In this document: positions 53,341 to 64,000 of the stretch, one piece after another
Layout of the letters: every line of letters starts with the position of its first letter
Position numbering within the stretch: the first letter of the stretch is position 1
Assembly (NCBI GenBank): GCA_027886175.1
Contig: JAJNNQ010000040.1
Span: 23,518,001 to 23,582,000, forward strand
From: Phylloscopus collybita
Lineage: Eukaryota; Chordata; Aves; Passeriformes; Phylloscopidae
Direction: 5' to 3'
Length of the DNA stretch: 64,000 nucleotides
Made by a program: the position numbers and the translations under genes
The notes under the pieces: model-generated
What the model saw: the letters and a program-made list of their open reading frames with translations, nothing else
What the model was told of the DNA's origin: nothing
The model's database searches: none

Positions 53341-53412
53341 GTTTGTAGTGTAATGGTTATGACATGCACCTAGGATGAGAGAGAATGGAAGTCTTGTCTG
53401 AACTTCATAGTC
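53341..53412 (+). pseudogene. Degraded tRNA-like sequence (tRNA-Val-like 5' half)
   Basis: The first ~30 bases (GTAGTGTAATGGTTAT, then ACAT.C.CCTA) resemble the D-arm and anticodon-stem 5' half of vertebrate tRNA-Val, including an A-box-like TAGTGTAATGG. The anticodon position reads AGG rather than a Val anticodon, the first stem is shortened, and the B-box region (GTCTGAACTTC) has lost its GGTTCGA core. It is therefore a pseudogene or the head of an old tRNA-derived SINE. No acceptor-stem pairing is visible. Confidence 0.35.
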
Positions 53413-54108
53413 CTCTTCTTGGGTTTTATTACATGACTTTCTTGGAAGACATCTAGTCCAGAGTTTAGGAGTGCTTCTTCAGTAGTCTGTGATTTTAACT
53501 GAAGCAGTGTAAGCTGTAATTTTAAAATTTAATTTATTTTTGGCTTTTAAAGTCAGCCTTTTTATTTAAGATTTTGTTTTAATTTCAGATTTAAAGTACC
53601 TTTACAGTAAATCTCTCTGACCAAAAAAATTGGTTGGTCAAGTGCTTTTGAGCCAAATGAAATGACTGAGAGTCCTCAAGTGAACAGGGACTGTGTGCAA
53701 TGAGTTTGTTCATATTATTTTTCTAACTGGCTGATAAGTATATAGAGACGCTTTCAAAGGCCCACTGGGAGTGACTGGAGTGACTATTTCAATACTTAAT
53801 AACTTTAAAAGACTGAGCCTGGAGTTTTCCTGTTCCAGTGTTGCTGCATTATTTTGTGGATACATATTTGAGTACCCCATTTGAATCAACATTTGCACTT
53901 CTGAGGCAGACTCGGACTCAAATTGCTGTGATGTTTTGCCTCGGAAAAATTACAAATAACTTGCTGCAAAGTCTTGCATTACACACCAGCCAGCACTTTA
54001 GGGTAGCTTTATAATGAAAAGGAAAATGTAGACAAAGAGCTGTTCTACCAAGAAAGATGCATTCATTCTGGTGGTCTGGCTTCATAAACTTGATTAAAGA
54101 CAAGCTTC

Positions 54109-54124
54109 TTTGTTTGTTTGTTTG
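54109..54124. repeat. (TTTG)4 microsatellite
   Basis: Four TTTG units followed by TTTTTG. Confidence 0.85.
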
Positions 54125-55428
54125 TTTTTGCAATAGTCAAAGGGTAACTGGCAAGTGTTTGTGCACCAGCACTCATGGGAGAAAACAGCCTGGAACGTGG
54201 GAGCAGGTGTTGCATTGGCCAACTTGAAACAGAGGGAAGATGACTAAAACCCTCCTTCATTCTCATCCCTTGCCAAATTAAATCCAATTTAGAGCAATGT
54301 GTTGCTACACATTGCACCAACAATTAAAGAGGATAAAACTCCTGACTTATTTATTTTAAAACTGAAGAAGTCCTGTTTTACAGTACCATAACAACTGCTC
54401 TTACAAAAGAGATGTCACAGGATCAGTGAGCAGAGGGCATTAAGAGCAAAATTTTGTATCTTTTCAAGCAGACAGCTCTTCCATGAGCAGGACACTCACA
54501 AACTGCATAACACCACCAATCTACAGCTGACACAGGTACTACATCAGCTCCATCCCTCCCATCCACATCACTGTGTTAATCCAACTCATCTTCCTCTTTG
54601 TCAGATAAGTTTACTACCTCAAAGCTGGGTCACTAAAGATCGTACTTGTTAGCTCTAAGTGAACAAGCTCAATAACAAAACATGGTAGAAACTGAAATGT
54701 TGGCTACAAATTATTTTTATCAAAAAATTCCTGAATTCCACAGGGATTTTTTTTCTATTTGTCAGAGCGGTTAAGTGCTCATTTTTTTTCCCCACAAATG
54801 AAATTTTAGTTTTCATCTGTAAATACTGGATTCACAGATGCTATAGGAATTCCTCAGGTGAACCTTAATGTGTCTCTTTGTCCCATTTTCTTCATGACTA
54901 AGGTTACTCAGCCAAGCTGAACCTGCTGTGAGCTGTCACCAGGGACTCCAGTCATATGCTGGAGTAACTCGGTGAGACACACAGCGATGCACCTCCCACA
55001 TAAAAGACTGAAGCGCACAGACCTTTAACAAACCAGCCTTTTAAACGCCAAATCAACTTTTCTGAATCTAAAGCTTGTTACCAGCCAAAGGTTTTCACTA
55101 AAAGCTATTGGATTTGGGTCTCAAGTTTTCATCTGAAATGTAATTACAAGACCTAATTTCAGGAAGATGATTTTTTGTCTAGCATTTCTGATGAAATTTT
55201 TCTTCCAGCCAGCTTATGTGTACACTTGCTATCAAAAGCAGGCCAGTTTTTTAGTGGAAAAGAAGTGGCTATAGTCACAGCAAAAATAATTGAATGATGG
55301 GCCCTGCCTATGTGAACATGTACTTCTGGTGTAGCTCCCACCACGGGAGTTAAATATGTCCATAATATGAGATCCTGCATCACATCTTGTTACTCTCAAG
55401 GCAGCTTCAGAAAGAATATAAAAAACAG

Positions 55429-55920
55429 ATGGATAAAGGTGCTAGTAGCTCACTAATTCCTGCAGATGATCTTTCCATTTCAAGTGAGATGATTTCTGTC
55501 CAGGACAGTGTTAGAGGGATTTATACTGTTTTGCAGAGGGAGGGCTTGAGGATGCACAGCTGCCAGCCTAAAACCTTTCTAGATCTACTACTGGAAATTC
55601 ACTTAAACACCAGGAGCACTCTCCCCCAACAAAGACTAGGAGCAAAAATGTCAAGATATATTCAGGGTGAAGAAAAAATTGTGGTGCTTCTGATTAAAAT
55701 CAAAATCAAACTCTCCCTCATCCATTCTAGGATTTCAGAAAGCTTTCCAGCAAACATCTGCCTTCAGTTTCCTTTTTGTTTATTCAGTCATCAATTATCA
55801 AGAGACTTTTTGTTTTGTCTCAAAGAGCTGCACAGTTTGAAGCAACTGTGGTATCTAAGATGGTTCTCCCTAAACCAAACACAGATTCCTTCATGGCACA
55901 GAGAAACTGGTTTGGATTAA
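55429..55920 (+). other. Unrecognised 163-codon ORF, probably chance
   Basis: An ATG at 55429 opens 163 codons ending at 55920. The frame is open 14 codons further 5'. The product starts MDKGASSSLIPADD, has a Lys/Ile-rich middle and a Phe/Leu-rich C-terminal third, and matches no family I know. One ATG frame of this length is about what chance gives in 64 kb of AT-rich DNA read in six frames. No CpG promoter, splice evidence or clear poly(A) context supports it. It could be a lncRNA exon or nothing. Confidence 0.12.
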
Positions 55921-56914
55921 AATAAAAATATCCAAAACCAACAGCATTTTCTCTGTAAACTGTTCTGAGGGCTATTATAATGTCATTTTCCCCCGTGAAA
56001 CAAATAATACACAGACTTCAAAAGTCTTGTCCTCGAACAACAGAAAATAAATGAGATTTGACATCATGATTTATGATGCTTCTATTCATTTTTTTAAAGA
56101 AAAGTGAAATATGCTAATAATTAAAGTAATGCAAATTTGGATTCTTCTGGCTTCTGAAGTACTGTGACATGCACTTGCCTCAAGAGCCCTCTAGGACAAA
56201 TGTACAATGGCAGTAGTCGCACTTGTGCCTTTAATGTGGTAGCTCCCTGGATATATTATTACCTGTGATAAAGCAGTGGATTAATGTCTGTTGTTACAGT
56301 CCCTGCTGATAACAAGAAATTACAATGAGGCATCTGCCATTCATCTTCCCTTTCCAGCAGAACTCTGTCAGTGACTGCCTTTGTTGTTACATCATGTATC
56401 TGCTAGCTGGGGACTCGAATAATTTATGCTACCCCTTAACTTACATTTGCATCTTCACAGCTCCTTCCACAGGAGAAGTTCCACGGTGATTTTAATTGAA
56501 TATTTACAGAATGGCTGACGGAATTGGCAAATCTGTTTGAAATTTACAAAGCAAAGCCAAATTTAACAACAATTTTTCTGTATGGCAAATACTGCCCCAA
56601 GTTTGTAAATATAATACTTTGGGTATCAATAGTTAAATTAAGTTCCATTAGAAAATCTTCACGGGGCAGTTAGAGCTGAGGGAAATAAAATTTCTGTCTC
56701 TTTCTTAGACTATGACCTTTCTCTTGACAAGTGCCTGTCTCAACCATCAAAGTTCCAGCACATTCTGGGACTTGACAGTCATATACCTTAACTATAAATT
56801 TGTCTTCCTACTTTTGTAGAAACCCGAAATATAGTTCATGGGTGGAAATGCACAGGCTTCTTTTTAAGAGTATGTTCATACATTATTTATTAACAAAAGC
56901 AATAGTAGGACAAA

Positions 56915-56946
56915 TGTATATGTGTATATATATATATGTATGTATG
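56915..56946. repeat. (TATG/TA)n compound microsatellite
   Basis: TGTATATGTG, five TA units and GTATGTATG in AT-rich sequence. Confidence 0.85.
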
Positions 56947-58302
56947 GGCTATCTTTACATGTTGTTATCTAATTGAAAAGACACTGAAAGTAACTGTCCC
57001 TTTTTCTGTCAGCAGGGTAATATGCTTCGTGATATGATTCTGTTATACATTTCTGCTACCAGTTTATTGTACTGTTTTCAGATGGAGAAGTCAATTCCAG
57101 TGCACTAATCCTTACTTTCTTCTAAGTCTATTAAAAAAGTTTATGATCCCAGTATTTCTGAGTCCTTTCATTAGCACTCTGCTATAAAACAAAATACTCA
57201 ATTATTATTTGTCCTATATAGGCATGAATAAAATATGAGGATCTCATTATTGTATGCCAATAAACAAAACTCTGCAATATGAGTAATTCCTTTGAATTAA
57301 GTGTTAAATTAAATTTGCTCTGTATTAATCTATAAGCTCAGTGTGAAAACCTGATCTAGACTTAAAAATCATTTCACCTTATGTTTCAAAAAGGACAAAT
57401 TTCTCATTGGACTAAATCACATTTGCCATTCCCCATAAACCTGTCCTCATGTGAGTGTGTAAGACAAATACCTGATAAAGTTTTAGGTTGCATGCACTAA
57501 CTGATGGCCTCTGTACTTGAAGTTGGCAAACAATAAACGCACGCTTACCACCCGTCATAAACTATGAATCCTACACATCCTTAGTTGAATCTTAACTGAG
57601 CTGAATGGTCCTGAAGGTAATTTGTGGCTAGAGAAGTCTGCATGATAGAGCAACATTTGGGTGGAAGTCCCAGTGGGTGTTGACTCTCTGGCAAGGTTCA
57701 GAGAAGCAGGAGCACAAGAAGAGCAAATTGGCTGAGTTAAACAGCCACAGCAGAGGCTCCCAGGTCTGCACTGTGTATGCTATGGAGGATTTTTTTTTGG
57801 ACTATTTCTAATCTATGTCCATGGATTAGGTGTCTAGCAGCAGCTAGAATGCACTAGAAGTGCTCCCAGAGCACAAGGCTTTCTCTATTACATGTGAAAG
57901 TTGTCCAGTTTGTCTATTCTGAGGCTGCTTCATAAGGCAAACCAGAATTTGCTGTATGTTGGGATAGGATCTCAAGAACACACTCCTGAGATGATCTAAA
58001 TCACTAATGTGTACACTTTCTTTACAAAAATTCTCTACACAGTACCCTCTATAAAATTTTTACTGTGGATTAATACTCATGATGTTATGAAAATCAAAAC
58101 CATATTTGATACATTAATGGCAGAATTTAGTCTTCCTATCTAACGGTTTCATGATACAGTCAAATTTTCTTCCCATGGGACAGTGTGCTGGATCCCTTAA
58201 GGATTTGAAAAATCCTCTGTCGTGTTTTCAATTTACTTTATTCAACTCAAATTCAGGAGCTATTCAGATGTCAGAAAAGGTCCTGCAGCTATGTCAAAGG
58301 GG

Positions 58303-58317
58303 GAGAGAGAGAGAGAA
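58303..58317. repeat. (GA)n microsatellite
   Basis: Seven GA units follow a short G run. Confidence 0.8.
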
Positions 58318-60193
58318 ATTAAGACTTCACAAAAGCAATGAGGAAAAGAATTCAGTTAATAAAAAAAATTTCCCACAAATACTGTTCTACAAATATCCTG
58401 AAAAATTGAGACTTGATTTTATGTTAGAAAAAAAAATATTATCTTGCAGATGAGGTTGATTAGCCTATATTTCTACTATTCCCTCAGCTTTAAACCTGAG
58501 AGCTTTGAACACTATGAAAGATAATATCTGTACTCCAGCAATAAAATTACTCTCCTCCAACTGCTCACATCCACACGTCAGTTTCTTGAGGAGTCAATGG
58601 GAAGAGTAGGATTCCGCAGACTAGTTTTAGACATCTGTTTTGCAATGATCCAAGTCTGAAGGAAGCACCTCTTTCTTGTTCCTTTCTGCTACAAAAGGGA
58701 TGATTAGATGATGGCTGTAGACTTTAATTTTTTCCACAGATGTTTACAGACACTCTGCTAGATTAATTGCATCCCAGCTGTCCTCAGCAGTATTTCCTCT
58801 GCAGAGTGAGAGGAAATGCCCTGTGAGGGAATTCCAGTAGAACTCTCTGAACTTTTCTGTAAGAAATACATTAATTTTATTGCATAGTCAGCTGCAATTC
58901 AGAAATTCCATTTCTTGTTGCTAAATAGAATTTCCATCATTTGCTACCAATACTCACACTCCATGATTTCCTAAGCCCAGAGCCTCAAGTGTTTGGATCA
59001 GATCAGTGCTTGAGCGTGCACAGTGCTGGACATTGTGCAACTGACCCTGGCATGCGAACTTATTTCAGTCTACTCATTTTTTAGCTCCAGTGAGAATGTG
59101 TAAATACATGCTTAAGTAGTTTGATGATCAACAGATGATCTAAGAAAGCAGTTTAATGCTTTAAGAAGTATGAGATGTACAAAGTGACAACAGGTTATAA
59201 TTGGAAATGATATTTTAATATTAAAAAAAAATTAAAAAGGAAAGGGAAGCTAAAGCCATCAAGGAAAACTGGTTCCTCAGCTCACCAGGCAAAAGAACAG
59301 CAGGGTTTTGATTTGGTAGCTCTATTTTTTTATACTAGAGATTAAAAAAAAAAATTCCTACAAATATTACACTGCCAATTCTCAGTAAGAATGGAAAAAA
59401 ATATTAACAACATTTCAGAACATCAAAAATGTTTAGCTCCAGAATACGAGACATCCTTATAATACCGAGTAGAGAAGAATATAGGAAAATGCCTTCTTAA
59501 CCTGAGAAGTTTATGAGCATGTACAACCAGGAACTGAGTGCTTGAAAGCACAGGAATTTCATATCTTTCTCAGACATAAATCACTCTTACTAAGGATAGC
59601 TACACAACAATCTGTAGGACATTGCAGAGACTGTGAAATTCCAAGGTATCACCAAGTAATAATTAAAGAAGCAAAGACTAATTGCTAGAGATGAGCTCAA
59701 ACCACAAATTATAAATCTGAACCTTTCAAATCTAATTTTGAAAAGTTTAGCTCTGGAGATTTCATTATATGTATGCTATCACAAAGGGATGTTTGATGTA
59801 AAACTTTGAATAAGTGTTTTCTTCTTCAATTTGGTCCCTAATTTGGATTTCCTTTGCCCCCCTCCCCATCTTTTGAGAGAATGTTATTATAGCAGTATGG
59901 TTAGTCACAGCAATTTTCTGTACAGCAAGTACTTTGGGTGAACACAACCCACTCATAACACTTTGGACAAAGGAGATGGGAACCTACGTGAATGCATCCG
60001 TGTTTGGGCACGAGGTTAGGCATGAGGAAAAATCAGACTGTGAGGAAGCAGAGTGAATAGGCACTTGAAATCTATTTTCCAGCAGGAGATCAGCAATAAC
60101 TCATGTGACAAATACCATGAAACAACATATGAGATCATCTTAAGTAAATCAATCAAGCCACTGTTCCTCTGCTTTTCTAAGAAGTGCTTAGCT

Positions 60194-60216
60194 AAAAAAA
60201 AAAAAAAAAAAAAAAA
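60194..60216 (+). repeat. Poly(A) run of 23
   Basis: Twenty-three A's with no recognised retroelement body upstream. Confidence 0.9.
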
Positions 60217-63200
60217 GGAAATGTCTGGGAAACAAAATACAGAAAATACAGGATTCTTCTTCTCTTACATGTGTGTGCTCCCCCAGATGCAGGGGGTTAT
60301 TTCTTATCCCCCCGGAGTCATAGCCAGCATCTGTCCTTGTGCAGAGTCAATAGATGGAACAGAGTGCACTTAACCCCAATCTGTGTTGCTTTTATTTTGG
60401 TAGGTAAGAAAAAAAGTGAGTTTAACTGTGAGGTTTAACTATCTTAGGATGATGAAAGTTCAGCATTAAAAGGTTAAACTCTCACTAGATTATTAAATAG
60501 ATGGGCAGCAGAATGCAGCCTTTCTGTTTGCAACATGCTTTGGACAAAACGGGAGACACTTGGCTTTGCTAGAATTTGCAAGTATTTGTAGCCATGCTTT
60601 GAGTGCAGCTCCTGGACAGGACTTGGAAACCTGTAGCTTTTTCCTAAATTCTTAGACAAGTCAAAAAACCTTTTTGATAGAAAGAGAAACTGAAGAGTCA
60701 CAGGTTTGGGGTATTTCTAGTTGGGGCACTGGAGGGTTTTATCATCATCTCTTGAGGTTTTGAATCTCAGCTGGATCTCCTGGTCCAAATGAATGCCTTT
60801 TGCAGACGTGGGCAACACAGTAACACTCTCTTCTCCAGAAAGCCATCATGCTGTGCTTACATTACATAGATGCTGCCAAATGCTCATTACTGCACTCTCT
60901 ACAAGTGCCCTGACACTCCCATCTCTTTCCTGTACCAGGTTCAGACATAGGATAAAACTATACATGATTCAAGGTAGTGTTTAGAAAAAGGGAGTGATAG
61001 AAAACCACTAACCCTATTAAATTTAGAAAAATATTTTATATGCATGCTCAAAAAGACAAGGCCAGTTTTTGTCTCCTTCAGCATCCTTCTGAAAGGTAGA
61101 CTACTGGAAGAGAAGTAGTTTCAGTCTGACCTGATTTACAGGACAGGACAGAACAGGATAAACAGGTGGTCACTGTCACTCAACTACCAGCCTATATAAT
61201 TACCTAAAATAGTAATTAGATCAAAATTACTTGAATAATAAGATGTTATTAGAGAACTGCTCTTTAAAATATTTTTAGGGCATTAGAAATTTGAATTTTT
61301 AATTTTTTTTAAAATAATTTCTTACCCAAATTAATCAAATAGTCATGAAAGTAAAATCTGGATTTGATATTTACATTCTTTGTGGTTTTAGGCAAAAATC
61401 TTATCACAGCAAAGACAAAGAGTTCCTACTTGTTTAGCCTGAAACCGTAACATGGTGATGAAGTGGCACAATGGTGGCGTGTGTACACCATAAATTCCTC
61501 GACAAAGGAGTTGCTGTTGTGGCCTTGTGCCCGCTGGTTTGCCACTTTCTGTCTCCAAGCAACACTCCCATGTAGGCAGCCTGGCATCTTAGCCTTCCAC
61601 ATCAAGCATGGGGTGATAGCCCAAGCCTTTAGCCTGCTCTGTACCACTATGGCCAACAAGTCATGGGCGTTCTCAGAGAAAGCAGGTGAGATTTATGAAG
61701 TATTGCATTTCAGGAAGATACAGTCAACTCAAGGAGGAAGTCTTAACTGATGTGAAGGAGCAATAAGCCTCTGTTTCAGTAGTGGTAAGGACAAAGAGAA
61801 TCCACTTTTAAAAAAATAATTTACAAGCATAGTTGCAATATCAGGGGTTAAGTCTTATCTTTAAATTTAATTGCTATTCTAGAGGAAAAAGGGAAAAGTG
61901 TTAGAAGTTATTTGAGAATCTCTACTTAGTTGGATAGAAGAATTACAGTTCCATAAGTCCTGTCTATACAATCCTGTTCTCATCAAAATAAATTGTTGGT
62001 AGAGAGTGGCAGTTGGAATATAAAATATAAGTGAAAAACTCAAAGCATTGACTTATATGTTAAAATTTGAATTTATCTACATTAACAGGATATCAAAAGG
62101 AGACATGGTGTTTATCTTTCTGTATGCATTCACACCATTATTATTTTCTAAATGGAAAAAACCTGCTTCTCTTCACCCTGTGTTGCAAGCTGCTCATGAA
62201 ACAGAAGCCTATCTTTTTGTAGCAGACATCCTAAGCCTCTCCCTCCCGACAGCTATGAAATTCTGCGTAATCCTGATGGGCATGTAGCAATGAGCATGGA
62301 ATTCTTGCTAGTCACTGTAGATATTAGGCCTTTTTCCCATAAATACATTGCTTAATTTTACAAAAATTAATTCCTGTGTTTATTTGCATCTCATTTGCAC
62401 AGATAGAATAATAAGTCTGCATAAGGTCAAGTAGAGGTGTAAGTCTTTGAGTGACTGGGATATAAATAGTCCATATATTTGGCTATTTAGAACACCATTG
62501 CTCATGCATGACTATCAGTTGCAGTAGAAGTTTTGCATGTACAAGAGATATAGGGTCACATTTCAAATGATGTCAGTGGGGGCTCTAGGAAAGGCTCACA
62601 GGCTCTTCACTACTGTAGAACCATTTGACTAGCTGCCTCATTTCTCCTTCTCCCTTTGCTGCAGGGCAAGTTGACACATTTAATTACTCCTCAGTATTTT
62701 TGCCCATGAAGTTATTTGGTTATTTACCTGATCAAGTATTGCAAAGTAAGTTATAATAGATTTTTTTCTGCCACAAGTGAAGGTGCCTCCAATGGTTATA
62801 TAAGGCAGGGACCAGCCAACCAAAGCCTTGCCAGTACCCCTTTCTCCTGGCTTTCAACACAGTTGTTATTGTCTCTCTCTCTTAAGCTGTGGCTGCCAAC
62901 TCTGTTCAAATGTGTGGTGGTTTCCTGCAGTGGGCAAAGAGCCACCAAGACTGAAGCTGGATCCACAGACTAATTTCATGGCTAAATGCCGATTCCTTGA
63001 CTCGTAACTCTTCATAGGCACTAAATGGTGGAAGTATGCCAAAAAGAGCTTCTCTGGGAGGACAAGGGAGGTAGACACCTCTCTGTGCTAGAATATGAAA
63101 AAGTTTGTTGCCTCAAAGCAACAAAGTTATGTACTAGTGGTCTGGAGAATTAAAAAAAAAAAAGTGGCACTACCTCAATTTTTAAAAATAATTTCATTGT

Positions 63201-63760
63201 TGTTGTTGTTTTTGATTAATTTTAAATGGCTATTTGTGAGGAAACTACTTTTATTCCAAGCAAGGATTCATCTGTCTGCTTTTGCAAGGATTAAGTCTGC
63301 ACCAAATGGGAAACAAAACTCAGCCACATCATTCCTGTCTGCATGGAATTTACAGTAATGAAAAGAAAGCACCTCAGCTTTTTGCCATGGGGTGTCTGGA
63401 AGGCTTGTGTTTTCATCTTACTAACCAGCTCCTTAAGGAGGGCAATTCACATTTCCCCTGGAAGAATTTCTGCAGACAGCAGAGTTGGCCAACAAGAGAT
63501 GTGACTTCATGAAAATCTGCCCAGCATTTCATTAAGGTGAAAGACAGCTTGCTGGAATAACAAACTAAATAATTTGCTCTCATCATCCATGCCCCTTACC
63601 TCACTATCATCAATCAGGTTGAACAGATTAAAAACAAAGGGATAATTGAATTTTGAATGTGTCGTGATGGGTGCAACTGCCTATTTTCTATACAGCATAT
63701 AAGAATAACCATATCTATTCTGTATAAACAGGTAATTATTTATATAAACAAAATTGCATA

Positions 63761-63780
63761 CACACACACATATATATATA
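63761..63780. repeat. (CA)5(TA)5 compound microsatellite
   Basis: Five CA units are followed directly by five TA units. Confidence 0.9.
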
Positions 63781-64000
63781 AAATTGAAGTTTCTCTTCTA
63801 GTTGGCAGACCATTTTTCTTCTGTGCTAGTCCTAGAGCCAGATTTGGGAACTTATTTTTCCAGGACGAATTCTTAAAACTCAGTCGAGGTTACTGAGTTA
63901 ACTCCATTAACTGAGCTAGTTAAGGAAGTGAGAACCGGTTAAGTTGCCTTAACTCTGGACTCTTACAAGCTCATATGCAATCCTTCCCAGCAGAGTTAAT

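Larger units (their letters stand above)
36021..64000. other. Upstream intergenic DNA
   Basis: It holds CR1 tails and simple repeats only. Somewhat GC-richer patches at about 47440-47600, 48080-48310 and 50880-51370 have no recognisable coding content. In mammals the neighbour on this side of PDE7B is AHI1, but no AHI1 exon is recognised here. The longest frame, at 55429-55920 on the plus strand, is treated separately as a doubtful ORF. Confidence 0.5.

Noticed and set aside
56180..56600. Sequence that reads like a conserved non-coding enhancer (many TAAT-type cores, no repeats)
   Set aside because: Conservation cannot be judged from a single sequence, and there is no direct evidence.
61426..61750. 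Overlapping ORFs on both strands near 61.5 kb, considered as a processed pseudogene
   Set aside because: The peptide matches nothing I know and there is no poly(A) tail or flanking duplication.

Overview
The window is vertebrate nuclear DNA, most likely from a bird. It is AT-rich, has few genes, and carries simple repeats. All recognisable transposon copies are CR1 LINEs with the typical avian 3' end (a 'CTTCCAACCC...ATTCTATGAT'-type terminus). There is no bacterial, phage or organelle signature, and nearly all six-frame ORFs are short chance frames. The species cannot be named from sequence alone.

One coding exon can be supported. A strong CpG island at about 34.18-36.02 kb holds a minus-strand first coding exon (34777-35014). 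It encodes 79 codons plus one base and ends at a good splice donor (CAG|GTAGGT). The peptide block WDLPEMIKMVKLVWKSK and the phase-1 donor fit an alternative 5' exon of PDE7B (cAMP-specific phosphodiesterase 7B), as remembered from a longer vertebrate isoform. If so, 34776 down to 1 is the first intron of that isoform and 36-64 kb is upstream intergenic DNA. Two short upstream reading frames precede the start codon, one of them overlapping it.

Layout: 1-20984 is presumed intron with A-rich and TA repeats, an unusual G/T tract ending in 35 T's (12979-13169), and a 102-nt near-perfect hairpin (17672-17773). 20985-22467 is a long, dead CR1 LINE covering the RT C-terminal half and 3' UTR. 22468-34174 is presumed intron with a 146-bp-period tandem duplication (24795-25068) and a CR1 3' end. 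34175-36020 is the CpG island, promoter and first exon. 36021-64000 is upstream intergenic sequence with CR1 tails, a 42-nt poly(A), simple repeats, a polypyrimidine/polypurine switch and a degraded tRNA-like sequence.

I found no evidence for a novel multi-gene system. The items most worth a second look are the 102-nt hairpin, the alternative PDE7B exon with its uORFs, and the A/C-only tails attached to poly(A) runs.
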